From: Calditrichia bacterium
GTDB lineage: Bacteria > Calditrichota > Calditrichia > RBG-13-44-9 > J075
Assembly: GCA_020635015.1 (NCBI GenBank)
Contig: JACKAP010000003.1
Span: 124,001 to 188,000, forward strand
Length of the DNA stretch: 64,000 nt
Direction of reading: 5' to 3'
A program made the position numbers and the translations under genes. Shown piece by piece: positions 1 to 9,777 of the stretch. The notes under the pieces are model-generated. The model was not told where the DNA came from. It made no database searches and saw only the letters and a list, made by a program, of their open reading frames with translations. Numbering within the stretch: the stretch's first letter is position 1; every line of letters starts with the position of its first letter.

Positions 1-2259
1 GGCGAGGCGCGCTCGGCGGTAATCAATGTGGTGGAAAAAGAAACCGTCTCCGGCATCCACGGCAGCTTCCTGACCCGGATGCGCCCGGCAGGCATCTATC
101 ATTTCGGCGACTATATCTATGGCCGGGACAATTTCGATTATACCAATTATGACCTGGAGTATTGGACGGCCCAGGCCAACGATCCCCTGGGCCGCTTTTA
201 CGGAGCGGCGCCGGATTCTCTCCTCGCCGCCTGGCGGCGCCAGATCACCCCGAATGATTCGCTGGGGAAATACGATCAACGGCCGGAACTGGAAAGCGAG
301 GCCACTCTCTTCGGTGCAATCACCCCACGGCTGAGCTTCCTGGTCTCCGGGCGATTCAAGCGCGGCGTGGGGATCTATCCCCAGGCGATCCCTTACAACC
401 CTGAGCATAATGTTCAGGGCTACCTGAACTATAAAATCAGCGATCATCTCAAGCTTCGCCTGGGCGGCTTCCTGGGCGGCTGGGAAAGTGCCGACTTTCT
501 CTCGGTCAATTTCAATTCATTGGAATCGGCCCAGGAATCTGCCTGGCTGATCCCGATGCGGGTCAGCCAGCCCTATTCGCGCCACAAATACAACCCGATG
601 GGCACCATCTATCTCCAGTGGCCGGAACTGCGCCGCTGGCGGCAACTCTATCTCAAACTCTCCCATGTGCTCAACAGCAGCACCTATTATGAAGTCACCG
701 CCAGCTACCTGCGCGACAGGATGGACCGCTCCGACCGCTACAATACCGTTCCCGATTCGCTCTATTCCCGCCGCGACGACGAGTTCATGATGGTCGACCG
801 CTACGTCAAACAGGGATATTTCCATGCCTGGGATCAGACCACCAGCAGCGTATTCCAGGTGAAGGGAGATTTTACCAGCCAGTATACCAAATACCACCTG
901 ATCAAGGCCGGATTCGGGTTCAAGCAAAACGATTTCGACTACCTGCATTTTATGGGGGTGCATGAAGGCGGCGCGCGCTGGAATCTGGTCAACCTGTTTA
1001 ACGGCCGTCCTTATGAAGGGCATTTTTACCTGCAGGACAAGATCGAGTTCCCGGGACTGATCATCAACGCCGGGTTGCGGATGGATTATTTTCACCAGAA
1101 CCGCAAGGCGGCGAAAAACATGTTCGATCCCCTGGCATTCGAAACCACCACTCCCGGTCATGATCCTTCCGAGCCGCTGGGATACCCGGGAACCCCGGAA
1201 AGGGAAGCAACCAAACTTCAGAAAGCGTTTGCGCCCCGGCTGGGGCTTTCCCATCCGATCAGCGAGCATTCGGTGCTGCATTTCTCCTACGGCCATTTCT
1301 ACCAACGCCCTTCCTGGACCAAAATGTTCGGCCTGCCCTACGTGAACTACACTGATAGCGACAGCGCCGCCCTGGATCCTTATGGGAATCAGCTGACCTA
1401 CATGGAGGAGTGGCACGGCTGGTACGGCAATCCGAAAATGACCTACGAGCGCACCGTGCAGTATGAGTTGGGCATCGATTACGACATTGCCCGGCGCTAT
1501 AAGCTTGATTTGACCGGGTACTATAAAGACGGCAGCAACGAAGCGAGTGTTGTTACCGGCGTCTATGGCGCGGAATACAACACCACCAAGGCGCTGATGA
1601 TCAGCAATTCCGGTTATTCCGACGTTCGCGGAGTGGAAGCGGCGCTGAATTCTCATCTCCCCGGGCCACTGAATTACGGCCTGAGCTATGATATTTTCTG
1701 GTCCTCGCAGGGAGAAGTCGGATTTAGCCGGTTGTATGAGCCCGGATCGGAGTTGGTCAATGTGCCCAAAGGGCAGCGCCAGGGTGAAAGCGTCTGGAAC
1801 AACTACCACAAGATCAAACTGAATCTCAATTTTTCTTTCCCCCGGAACGGCGGCCCCCGCCTGTTGGGCCTGAAGCCGTTGAGCGATGTCAACCTGGCCG
1901 CCTACTTCTGGTGGCGCAGCGGCGATCCCTACACTTACCACTCCCCCGGCGATGTCTCCACCCGCCAGAACAACCGCCGCTGGTTCAGCTATCACCAATT
2001 GAATCTGAAGGCGGCGAAAGGGTTTGATCTCTTGAAGGTGCGCGGCGAACTGTCCCTGGATGTGCGTAATGTGCTGAACCGGAAGTTCCTGCGCCGTCTC
2101 TACGGTGATGATCTGATCCGCTGGCATGAGAATCCGGGGTTGCCCGATGAAGGGCGGCTGCCCCGAAACAGTTTCTCTGCCGAGCCGGATGTGTGGAACT
2201 GGTACTCCTACGAGGTGCCGCCCCGCCAGGTGTACTTCCAGTTCAAAATCGATTTTTAG
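1..2259 (+). CDS. TonB-dependent receptor (5' truncated by window edge)
   Basis: Outer-membrane beta-barrel receptor for energised uptake. The reading frame is open from base 1, so the signal peptide, the carboxypeptidase-like domain and most of the plug lie outside the window; 752 residues remain. The first residues (GEARSAVINVV) match the end of the plug domain of the complete paralog that follows, and similarity between the two continues to the C-terminus (EVPPRQVYFQFKIDF against EVPPRQIFFQLKLDL), which ends in the aromatic residue or leucine typical of barrel proteins. It lies 40 bases before the likely start of the second receptor, so the pair is a tandem duplication and probably co-transcribed. 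No SusD-like gene follows. Ligand unknown. Confidence 0.88.
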   Translation, partial: GEARSAVINVVEKETVSGIHGSFLTRMRPAGIYHFGDYIYGRDNFDYTNYDLEYWTAQANDPLGRFYGAAPDSLLAAWRRQITPNDSLGKYDQRPELESEATLFGAITPRLSFLVSGRFKRGVGIYPQAIPYNPEHNVQGYLNYKISDHLKLRLGGFLGGWESADFLSVNFNSLESAQESAWLIPMRVSQPYSRHKYNPMGTIYLQWPELRRWRQLYLKLSHVLNSSTYYEVTASYLRDRMDRSDRYNTVPDSLYSRRDDEFMMVDRYVKQGYFHAWDQTTSSVFQVKGDFTSQYTKYHLIKAGFGFKQNDFDYLHFMGVHEGGARWNLVNLFNGRPYEGHFYLQDKIEFPGLIINAGLRMDYFHQNRKAAKNMFDPLAFETTTPGHDPSEPLGYPGTPEREATKLQKAFAPRLGLSHPISEHSVLHFSYGHFYQRPSWTKMFGLPYVNYTDSDSAALDPYGNQLTYMEEWHGWYGNPKMTYERTVQYELGIDYDIARRYKLDLTGYYKDGSNEASVVTGVYGAEYNTTKALMISNSGYSDVRGVEAALNSHLPGPLNYGLSYDIFWSSQGEVGFSRLYEPGSELVNVPKGQRQGESVWNNYHKIKLNLNFSFPRNGGPRLLGLKPLSDVNLAAYFWWRSGDPYTYHSPGDVSTRQNNRRWFSYHQLNLKAAKGFDLLKVRGELSLDVRNVLNRKFLRRLYGDDLIRWHENPGLPDEGRLPRNSFSAEPDVWNWYSYEVPPRQVYFQFKIDF

Positions 2260-2299
2260 TTCTACTTAGGCGATTGAAGTTATGATGGCGAGGTTTTTT

Positions 2300-5248
2300 A
2301 TGAAGGATTTCAAAAAGAAGCGTTATCCCGGTCTGAAATGGCATTTGCTGCCGGCGCTGTTCTGTCTTATCTCGGCGGTTTTCCCGGCCGACAAAGGCAA
2401 GATCGCCGGCCGGGTGACTGACAGCCAGACCGGGGAAGCCTTGCTGAGCGCTAATGTGGAGATCGTCGGGCTGCAGATCGGCGCCACCAGTGATGAAGAC
2501 GGGGATTTCTTTATCATCAACATCCATCCCGGGGTGTATTCAGTAAGCTGTTCTTATGTCGGCTATAAAACCGTCACCCTTGAGGATATACAGGTCAGCG
2601 CCGGCCGCACCACCCGTCTGGAGATCAAGCTGATCCCGTCTCTGGTGGAAGGGGAAACCGTGACCATCACCGCGGAGCGGGAGATCATTGAAACCGATGT
2701 TACCGCCAGTGAACAAGTGATCGGGGCGGAAGTGCTGGAACGCTCCTGGGCCCGCACGGTCAAGGAAGTGCTGGAAACTCAGACCGGCATTTTTTCGACC
2801 GTGCCGGATGCAGCCTGGGAACGGGGTCGCAACCAGACCCTGATCCGCGGCAGTTCCAGCGTGCAGGCGCTGTACCAACTGGATAACCTCAGCGTCAACA
2901 GCGGGCTGCTCTCCGACAACTACACCGGCTTCAACACCTCGACGATCCAGGAAATTTCCGTACTGACCGGCGGATACAATGCCGAGTACGGAGATGCCCG
3001 CAGCGCGGTGATCAATGTGGTTTCCAAGGAAGCCGCCACCGGCATTCACGGTACCTTCCTTTCCCGGGTGCGTCCCGCCGGGATTTATCACTTCGGCCCC
3101 AATTTTTACAGCAAGGATAATTACGACTACCGCCATTTCGATCTGAATTATTGGACCAATGCTTCCACAGATCCCAATAGCGAATTTTACGGTGAAGATC
3201 CCCAGGAACTGCTCGCCCGCTGGCGCCGGGAAATTACCGCCAGCGATACGCTGGCCGATTACGCCGGGCGCCAGGAATATGAAGTGGAAGGCACCCTTTT
3301 CGGCAGCCTCAGCGAGCCGCTCAGCTTCTTGCTCTCGGCGCGGTTCAAACGCGGCGTGGGGATTTTTCCCCAGGCCCTGCCGTATAACCCTGAATTCAAC
3401 TTGCAGGGATATCTCAATTACACCCTCTCTCCTTCCATCAAACTTCGCCTGGGCGGTTTTTACGGCGGCTGGGAGAGCGCCGATTACACCTCCGCCAACA
3501 TGAACAGCCTGGAATCCGCCCAGCAGGCCTACTGGTCGGCCCCGATGCGCATCGACGAGCAGTATGCCCGCGCCAAGTACCATCCCTTCGGCGCGATCTA
3601 CCGCCACTGGCCGGAACTGCGCCGCTGGACCCAGGTTTACGGCCGATTCTCCCACGTGCTGAACGCCAACGCTTTTTATGAGGTGACCCTGAGCTTCCTG
3701 CGCGACAAGATGGACCGCTCCGACCGTGATCATGTTCTCCCCGACACCCTCTTCTCCACCCGCGATGATGAGACCATGATGATCGACCGCTTCCTGGCCC
3801 GGGGCTATAACCAGACCTGGGATAAAAACTTCAGCGATGTCTACCAGCTTCAGGGGGTTTATACCCATCAGGTCACCAAAAACCACCTGATTAAATCCGG
3901 GATAGGTTTTCAATACTACGATTTTTATTACGAATACTTCAACGGCCTCTACGAAGGCGGCAGCCGTAGGAATTTTATCAATGTATTCGATGGCAATCCC
4001 TATGAAGGGCATATCTACCTGCAGGATAAGATCGAATATTCCGGGCTGGTGCTGAACCTGGGAGTGCGGGCGGATTTCTTCAACCAGAATCGTCGGGCCT
4101 CGAAGAATATGTTCGACCCGCTGGCGATTGAACCCACCACCCCGGGACACGACCCGGACAAACCGCTGGGATATCCCGGGACTCCGGAGCGGGAAGCAAC
4201 CGAGATGCAGTTCGCCCTGGCGCCGCGCCTGGGCATCGCGCATCCGATCAGCCAGAATGCGGTGCTACATTTCTCTTACGGCCATTTTTACCAGCGCCCC
4301 TCCTGGACCAAGATGTTCGGCATGCCGGTGGTCAATTTCACTGAAGATATGTCGACCGCTCTCGATCCTTTCGCCAATCAGATCACCTACATGGAGGAAT
4401 GGCAGGGATGGTACGGCAATCCCAAAATGGGATTCGAGCGCACCATACAGGCGGAACTGGGGATTGATCAGAACATTGCCAACTGGATTAAGCTGGATTT
4501 TACCGGCTATTACAAGGACAGCAACCGCGAGGCCTCGGTGATCACCGGGGTTTACGGGGCGCTTTACGATAATACCAAGCCGCTGATGCTCAGCAATTCC
4601 GGCTATTCCGATGTGCGCGGTCTGGAGACCAGGCTGGAAACCCATCTCCCCAAACCCTACAATTGGGGGATCAGTCACGATATCTACTGGTCGTTTGAGG
4701 GGGAAACCGGCTTCAGCCGGCTGTTCGAAGAGGGCTCGCCCCGCACCAATGTACCCAAAGGGCTGCGGGAAAGCCGGGGCGACTGGAGCAGTTATCACCG
4801 CATCAAAGCCTGGGGCAACCTTTTTATTGAACCCGGGCGCGGGCCCGAGGTTATGGGCCTTAAGCCATTCGATGATCTTAATATCTTCGCTTATTTCTGG
4901 TGGCGCAGCGGCCATCCATACACCTATCATGCCCCCGGCGACGTCTCCACCCGGGTTAATAATCGCCGCTGGTTCAGCTATTACCAGCTCAATATGAAAA
5001 TCGCCAAGGGATTCCATCTGATCGGGCTGCGTGCGGAACTGAGTGCGGATATCCGTAATGTCTTCGACTGGAAATTCCTCAGCCTGCTCTACGGCGACGA
5101 CCTGGCGCGCTGGCATGAGAATCCCGGCCTGCCGGAAGAACAGCGCCTGCCGCGCAACTGGTTCTCCAGCGAGCCGGACGTCTGGGGCTGGTATACTTAT
5201 GAAGTGCCGCCGCGGCAGATTTTTTTTCAATTGAAGCTGGATTTGTAA
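2300..5248 (+). CDS. TonB-dependent receptor with carboxypeptidase-regulatory-like N-terminal domain
   Basis: Complete paralog of the preceding gene, 982 residues from ATG 2300. That start has GGCGAGG at 2287-2293 six bases upstream and gives a clean signal peptide; an in-frame ATG at 2282 adds six residues and has a poorer ribosome site. Order of parts: signal peptide (about 1-30), CarboxypepD_reg-like domain (GRVTDSQTGEALLSANV to about residue 115), plug domain (about 120-250), then a TonB-dependent beta-barrel to the C-terminus. Context is a secreted FN3-like protein and a PorV-like protein, without SusD. By family the protein imports a large or scarce ligand across the outer membrane. The ABC importer and hydrolases downstream make a glycosidic ligand possible, but this is inference. 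Confidence 0.9.
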   Translation: MKDFKKKRYPGLKWHLLPALFCLISAVFPADKGKIAGRVTDSQTGEALLSANVEIVGLQIGATSDEDGDFFIINIHPGVYSVSCSYVGYKTVTLEDIQVSAGRTTRLEIKLIPSLVEGETVTITAEREIIETDVTASEQVIGAEVLERSWARTVKEVLETQTGIFSTVPDAAWERGRNQTLIRGSSSVQALYQLDNLSVNSGLLSDNYTGFNTSTIQEISVLTGGYNAEYGDARSAVINVVSKEAATGIHGTFLSRVRPAGIYHFGPNFYSKDNYDYRHFDLNYWTNASTDPNSEFYGEDPQELLARWRREITASDTLADYAGRQEYEVEGTLFGSLSEPLSFLLSARFKRGVGIFPQALPYNPEFNLQGYLNYTLSPSIKLRLGGFYGGWESADYTSANMNSLESAQQAYWSAPMRIDEQYARAKYHPFGAIYRHWPELRRWTQVYGRFSHVLNANAFYEVTLSFLRDKMDRSDRDHVLPDTLFSTRDDETMMIDRFLARGYNQTWDKNFSDVYQLQGVYTHQVTKNHLIKSGIGFQYYDFYYEYFNGLYEGGSRRNFINVFDGNPYEGHIYLQDKIEYSGLVLNLGVRADFFNQNRRASKNMFDPLAIEPTTPGHDPDKPLGYPGTPEREATEMQFALAPRLGIAHPISQNAVLHFSYGHFYQRPSWTKMFGMPVVNFTEDMSTALDPFANQITYMEEWQGWYGNPKMGFERTIQAELGIDQNIANWIKLDFTGYYKDSNREASVITGVYGALYDNTKPLMLSNSGYSDVRGLETRLETHLPKPYNWGISHDIYWSFEGETGFSRLFEEGSPRTNVPKGLRESRGDWSSYHRIKAWGNLFIEPGRGPEVMGLKPFDDLNIFAYFWWRSGHPYTYHAPGDVSTRVNNRRWFSYYQLNMKIAKGFHLIGLRAELSADIRNVFDWKFLSLLYGDDLARWHENPGLPEEQRLPRNWFSSEPDVWGWYTYEVPPRQIFFQLKLDL

Positions 5249-5291
5249 GCATAATTACATTGTGAGCGTTTTCTAAGTTCGGTTTTTAGCG

Positions 5292-5351
5292 ATTGGTTGT
5301 TGGTTATTGGCGATGCCTGTTTTAAGCAAAATCCAACGACCAACAACCAAT
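5292..5351. repeat. Intergenic inverted repeat, TTGGTTGTTGG family
   Basis: Arms 5292-5304 and 5339-5351 are perfect 13-base reverse complements (ATTGGTTGTTGGT against ACCAACAACCAAT). They extend to about 18 of 20 paired bases (5292-5310 with 5333-5351). The same words recur at 44889-45005. Confidence 0.75.
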
Positions 5352-5375
5352 TTGAATGCAGTCAAAGGAGATTCA

Positions 5376-7337
5376 ATGAACACGTTTTCCCCAAGCGTAA
5401 AAGTTATAGGGCTGGCGGCTCTGCTTCGGCAAACGCTCACGTTATTATTGCCGGCGCTAATATTGTGCAGCAGCGGCAGCGCCCAGGTAACCTGGGACAA
5501 GCAGACCCTGAAGCGCGGCAAGTTGTGGTCGACGGTTTGGAATTCCTTCCAGTACGGTGATCCGGTGGAAACTTCCAACGCCTTTCACACCCTGGATTAT
5601 CCCGGCTATTCCAAGGGCCCCAACATCGACGATGCGCTCAACTATGCCGAGGCGGCCGGTTATGCCATCTACGGGGAGCGCAATACGACGGCGTTTGCCT
5701 ACACCCTCAACTCTCGTTTCTTCCCGTCGGGAGAGAATGTTTTCCCCCTGGAGGAAGCGGTGTTGACCCGCAACTATAACCTGGAGAACCTTGCGATTGC
5801 CGGAGAAGAGTCGGTGACCGGCGGGCATCACGTCAACGGCCTGGAGCTGGACCTGTCGCGGCGCAGCATGGTGTGGAGCTATCCCCGCTACGATGACTTC
5901 ATCATCCACGAAGTGACCCTCACCAATTTCGACCTGACCAGTGTGGAAAATCTGTATTTCGGGATGCGCTACGGAGTGCGGCTGACCCAGCGTTCCGGCA
6001 CCCGCGGGGATGAGAAATACGGCTGGGATGAGAGCAACCGGATGTTCTATTTCTACGATCACCAGAGCTTCCGTTTTGAAGATGAAGTGCCGGTGCAGTG
6101 GAGCAACGGGGTGGGACCGGAACGGGGCGACATTGGCGATGCGCGCGACATCTGGGAAGCCGGCACCCGCCAGCATGAGCTGGATGCCGCGGGTTACTTC
6201 ACCGTGATCGTGCTGGATTCCGCCGGCGGCAACGTTTTTCAGAATATCCTGGAGCATGTCGGGCAGGGCGTTACCGAGGGTGCTCCCCGGGAAGATGTGA
6301 TGTTCATCCAGGGCGTCGATCCCCCGGCGCGCTTCAAGGAAGTCATGACCCATCAGCAGCCCCGGATGTCCTGGGATGAAGCCCGCCAGGCCGGGGGCGA
6401 GGGCGGCAACAAGTACGAGCGCCGCCCGGAATTCCTGGTTACGGTCGGGCCGCTGACCCTCTCGCCTTTTGAAAGCAAACGGCTGGTCTTTGCGGAAGTG
6501 ATGGGTGAAATGGACCGGGCGAAAATCGTGGAAGGCGGGGTGGAAAACATCGACCTGATGGCCCAGGCTTCGCTGGATTCGCTGCGCCGGAATGTTGCCT
6601 CCGCCCGCGAGTTGTTCACCAACAACTACCAGCCCCTCTACCACCCGCCGATGACGCCGACCAACGGAGAAAACAGCCTGGAGCTCACCGCCGATGCCGG
6701 TCAGGTTACCATCGAATGGCCGCCGGTGCCGGAGACTTATGTGGATCCCCTGACCCGCCAGAATGATTTTGCCGGCTACCGGATCTACCGCTCTACGTAT
6801 TTCACCATCGGCCCCTGGACTTTGGTAGCTGATATCCCAAAGGCCGAAGCAGAGATCGTCGACGGCATGGTGCGTTATGTGGATGGCGACCTGCCCAATG
6901 GGGTGGGCAATTACTACTGCATCACCAGCTACGACACCGACGGCTACGAGAGCGGCAAGGTGAACCGGAACCGCTTTCCGGTTTATCCGCTGCGCGCGCC
7001 CAACCAGAATTTTCCCCGGGAAGTGTACGTGGTGCCCAATCCCTTCCGCCAGAACAGCGGCTTGTACGGCCAGGGGGAGGGCAACCGCATCGAATTCATC
7101 GGTATTCCCGGGAAATGCATCATCAAAATTTATACCCTGATGGGCGAGGTGGTACAGGAACTGGTGCATGACGATGGCAGCGGCTCGGCGGCCTGGGGCA
7201 GCATTTTATCGTTGAACTACCAGCTCAACAAATGGGCCCTGGGAATTGCGCCGGGGGTTTACATCTTCATGGTGGAATCCCGGGTGCCTGGGCATGAGAG
7301 TGAGAAGCATATCGGTAAGTTTGCGATCATCAAATAG
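5376..7337 (+). CDS. Secreted protein with FN3-like region and T9SS-like C-terminal tail
   Basis: Secreted protein of 653 residues, function not recognised. ATG 5376 is preceded by AAAGGAG (5364-5370) and begins a hydrophobic signal peptide ending near SGSAQ. Residues about 30-430 show no family I can name. A fibronectin-III-like stretch (VTIEWPPVPETY ... FAGYRIYRS ... YCITSYDTDGYES) lies at about 445-540. The C-terminus carries PNPFRQNSG, IKIYTLMGEVV and a GVYIFMVES ... GKFAIIK end, which fits a divergent type A sorting domain. Genes of this type next to TonB receptors and PorV-like proteins suggest an envelope or surface role linked to receptor function; that is inference. A strong terminator overlaps its stop codon. 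Confidence 0.75.
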   Translation: MNTFSPSVKVIGLAALLRQTLTLLLPALILCSSGSAQVTWDKQTLKRGKLWSTVWNSFQYGDPVETSNAFHTLDYPGYSKGPNIDDALNYAEAAGYAIYGERNTTAFAYTLNSRFFPSGENVFPLEEAVLTRNYNLENLAIAGEESVTGGHHVNGLELDLSRRSMVWSYPRYDDFIIHEVTLTNFDLTSVENLYFGMRYGVRLTQRSGTRGDEKYGWDESNRMFYFYDHQSFRFEDEVPVQWSNGVGPERGDIGDARDIWEAGTRQHELDAAGYFTVIVLDSAGGNVFQNILEHVGQGVTEGAPREDVMFIQGVDPPARFKEVMTHQQPRMSWDEARQAGGEGGNKYERRPEFLVTVGPLTLSPFESKRLVFAEVMGEMDRAKIVEGGVENIDLMAQASLDSLRRNVASARELFTNNYQPLYHPPMTPTNGENSLELTADAGQVTIEWPPVPETYVDPLTRQNDFAGYRIYRSTYFTIGPWTLVADIPKAEAEIVDGMVRYVDGDLPNGVGNYYCITSYDTDGYESGKVNRNRFPVYPLRAPNQNFPREVYVVPNPFRQNSGLYGQGEGNRIEFIGIPGKCIIKIYTLMGEVVQELVHDDGSGSAAWGSILSLNYQLNKWALGIAPGVYIFMVESRVPGHESEKHIGKFAIIK

Positions 7338-7375
7338 TATGGTATGGCCCAAACTACGGACCATACCATACTATT
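7333..7375 (+). terminator. Rho-independent terminator with CCCAAACTACGG loop
   Basis: Perfect 15-base arms 7333-7347 and 7361-7375, loop CCCAAACTACGGA, followed by a T-run (TTTTTG). The left arm contains the stop codon of the preceding gene. The loop recurs in hairpins at 35816-35839 and 61588-61630. Confidence 0.85.
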
Positions 7376-7471
7376 TTTGTCTGTATCAACATGATACAGA
7401 TTTGGAGAAATCAATATTTACGAATAGACAAAATCGACTTCTAAAGCACGGCATCAAAGTGGGGTGTCTTT

Positions 7472-8491
7472 ATGCGCACAAAGAATATATCCAAATGGCT
7501 ATTGGTCTCGCTGCTGTCCCTCCCGTTGACACAAGTTTACTCCCAATCGGGTATCGTTCCCAACAATATCGAGCGAGTGGGACAGTCGGGGTGGCAGTTC
7601 CTGAAAATCAACGGCGATCCGCTGCAATCGGCGATGGGCGGGGCATCCACCGCCATCTCCCCGGGCAATGCCAACGCCGTCTTCGGCAATCCCGCCACCC
7701 TGACCGGGGTGGGGCGTTTGAACATTCAGTTTAATAATGTCAACTGGATTGCCGACATCGGCCACCAGTCGCTTGCCCTGGCCTGGAACAGCGGGCGCAG
7801 CGGCGTCTTTGCCCTCAGCGTGGTCAGCCTGGACTACGGCGATATTCCCGAAACGGTGAACGCGCCTATCCCCGGTGACGATACCCGCACCCGGGCGGTG
7901 GTGACCGGCAGCATGTTTACCGCCCGGGATCTGGCCGCCGGTCTCTCCTACGCCCGGCAGATCACCGACCGCCTGTCCTTGGGAGGCAATATCCGCTGGA
8001 TCCGCCAGGAGATCGCTGAACTGAGCATGTCGAACTGGTCGATCGACTTCGGTACGATCTACTATACCGGCTTCCGCACGCTGCGTCTGGCGATTACAGC
8101 GCGGAATTTCGGCCCCGATTCGCATATTATCGGCTGGAGCGAAGAATACCAGCGGGAGCCGGTGGATGTGCGCATGCCGATCGATTTCCGCGCTGGGGTG
8201 GCAATGGATTTTTTTGAAGATGCCGGCGACCCGCACCGCCTGACGGTGGTGTTCGAAGGCGACCATCCCAATGACGGCCCGGAGAAGTTCCACATGGGGG
8301 CGGACTATACCTTCCAGGATGTGCTCTCGCTGCGCGGCGGATACCGTTTCAATTACGACGAGCAGGGCCTCTCGGTCGGTGCCGGCCTGATCTACAGCCA
8401 GAGCGGCTTTACCGGGTCGGTGAATTACGCTTACCTGGATTTCGGAGCGCTGAATGGGGTGCATTGCCTGTCGTTGGGCTTTTCGCTATAG
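7472..8491 (+). CDS. PorV/PorQ-like outer membrane protein
   Basis: 339-residue outer-membrane beta-barrel of the PorV/PorQ type, a family tied to T9SS, where PorV shuttles or anchors cargo with C-terminal sorting domains. A signal peptide occupies residues 1-25 (LLVSLLSLPLTQVYSQ). The family hallmark follows: SAMGGASTAISPGNANAVFGNPATL. Alternating barrel strands run to the end (LSLGFSL). Four proteins in this window carry full or divergent sorting tails, consistent with local use of this pathway. The exact role (general T9SS factor or a dedicated partner of the upstream secreted protein) cannot be told. The ribosome site is weak (GGGGTG at about 10 bases). Confidence 0.82.
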   Translation: MRTKNISKWLLVSLLSLPLTQVYSQSGIVPNNIERVGQSGWQFLKINGDPLQSAMGGASTAISPGNANAVFGNPATLTGVGRLNIQFNNVNWIADIGHQSLALAWNSGRSGVFALSVVSLDYGDIPETVNAPIPGDDTRTRAVVTGSMFTARDLAAGLSYARQITDRLSLGGNIRWIRQEIAELSMSNWSIDFGTIYYTGFRTLRLAITARNFGPDSHIIGWSEEYQREPVDVRMPIDFRAGVAMDFFEDAGDPHRLTVVFEGDHPNDGPEKFHMGADYTFQDVLSLRGGYRFNYDEQGLSVGAGLIYSQSGFTGSVNYAYLDFGALNGVHCLSLGFSL

Positions 8492-8523
8492 TGGCGGATG
8501 TCGATTGCAACATCTTGAATTTA

Positions 8524-8614
8524 GCCACAGAGGCACAGAGTGCACAGAGAACTGACAACTGATAACTGATAACTGAAAACTCAACAACCTCTGTGCCCTC
8601 TGTGTCTCTGTGGC
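8524..8614. repeat. Intergenic inverted repeat, CTCTGTG family
   Basis: Arms 8524-8549 and 8589-8614 pair at 24 of 26 bases, built from CACAGAG / CTCTGTG words. The centre (8551-8580) is tandem ACTGATAACTGATA-like words. The same pattern recurs at 16808-16898 and in part at 24004-24016 and 50141-50168. Confidence 0.8.
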
Positions 8615-8676
8615 AAAGCAGCTAGATATCACCGTTTCAAATACATGATGACCAAACAAAGCGCTAATGGTGAGGC

Positions 8677-9609
8677 ATGAAAAACAAAGTTGCAGTGGTG
8701 GGAAGCTATAACATCGATCAAACGATTCATGTGTCGAAGATCCCGGTCCCGGGAGAGACGGTTATCGGCGGCGGTTTTGTCAGCGGTCCCGGCGGGAAGG
8801 GGGCCAATCAGGCCGTGGCGGCGGCGCGCGCCGGGGCAGACGTGAGCTTCATCGCCAAAGTCGGTGCCGACCCGGCCACTGCGCAGGCGCTGCGGGAGCT
8901 GCAGGCGGAGGGGCTGAACATCGATTACCTGATTCACGATGAGGCCGTTTCGACCGGGCGGGCCTGGATCGTGGTCGATACTCACGGCGAGAACAGCATT
9001 GTGGTGGCGCCCGGGGCGAACGCCCGTCTTTCACCCGCGGATGTCGCCGCTGCCGGGCCAGCGATCGAAGCGGCGGATGTGCTCCTGCTTCAGTTGGAAA
9101 CCCCGCTGGAAACTGTGCTGGCGGCGGCGGATATCGCCGCCGGAGCCGGCACTACTGTAATCCTGAACCCGGCGCCGGCCTGTGCCCTGAGCCCGGAGAT
9201 CCTGCGTCACACCGATATCATTACACCGAACATCGTCGAGGCGCAGATGCTCAGCGATGTCGCATGTTCGGATGAAATATCGATCACCGCCGCAGCTCGC
9301 GCCCTCCGTGGCATGGGGGTGAAGGAGGTGATCATCACGCTGGGAAAAAAAGGCGCTTATGTGCAGCATGGAGACCGCGAATTCAGGGTACCGGCCTACC
9401 CGGTGCAGGCGCTGGATTCCACCGGTGCCGGCGATGTCTTCAACGGCTGCCTGGCCGCTTTCCTGGGCCGGGACCGCGATATCCGGGAGGCAGTGGCGAT
9501 GGCCTGTGCCGCCGCCGCGATATCGGTCACGAAAAGCGGTGCGCAGGCTTCGATACCGTATCTCGCAGAAATAGAAGCGTTTTATCGGCAACATGGCAGC
9601 GAGCAATAA
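8677..9609 (+). CDS. rbsK: Ribokinase (PfkB family)
   Basis: Phosphorylates D-ribose to ribose 5-phosphate with ATP in the cytoplasm. The 310-residue length is normal for the family. Visible motifs: the substrate-side GPGGKGANQA (residues 38-46 region), and the C-terminal PfkB signature DSTGAGDVFNG with the catalytic Asp253 inside GAGD. The ATG at 8677 is preceded by GGTGAGG (8669-8675) at very short spacing. It stands at the head of the region that holds the ABC importer and four ADP-ribosylglycohydrolase paralogs, which supports a role for ribose freed from a riboside. A kinase for another sugar or nucleoside remains possible within PfkB, but the GGKGANQA form fits ribokinase best. Confidence 0.9.
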   Translation: MKNKVAVVGSYNIDQTIHVSKIPVPGETVIGGGFVSGPGGKGANQAVAAARAGADVSFIAKVGADPATAQALRELQAEGLNIDYLIHDEAVSTGRAWIVVDTHGENSIVVAPGANARLSPADVAAAGPAIEAADVLLLQLETPLETVLAAADIAAGAGTTVILNPAPACALSPEILRHTDIITPNIVEAQMLSDVACSDEISITAAARALRGMGVKEVIITLGKKGAYVQHGDREFRVPAYPVQALDSTGAGDVFNGCLAAFLGRDRDIREAVAMACAAAAISVTKSGAQASIPYLAEIEAFYRQHGSEQ

Positions 9610-9653
9610 GCTGAAGAATGGAATGGCCTAGAAAATCAGATGGACGAAGTTCG

Positions 9654-9733
9654 TTAATGGGGTGATGGGCGTATGGGTAGATGGGTTTTATCGTGCAACA
9701 AAGTCGTTCCCCATACACCCATCACCCCATTAA
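9654..9733. repeat. Intergenic inverted repeat, ATGGGTG family
   Basis: Arms 9654-9677 and 9710-9733 pair at 23 of 24 bases (TTAATGGGGTGATGGG and its complement). One-sided copies of the same words are at 61161-61191. It separates the ribokinase from the first propeller gene. Confidence 0.8.
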
Positions 9734-9777
9734 CCCATACACTCAAAATATTTTCCACAACTAACCGGAGGTGCTAT

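Noticed and set aside
517..2127. Long minus-strand open frame (536 codons) opposite the first TonB receptor
   Set aside because: No signal peptide or family motif; it mirrors the codon pattern of the receptor. Similar long antisense frames at 2540-4243, 5457-7169, 13430-14524 and 29764-31584 are rejected for the same reason.
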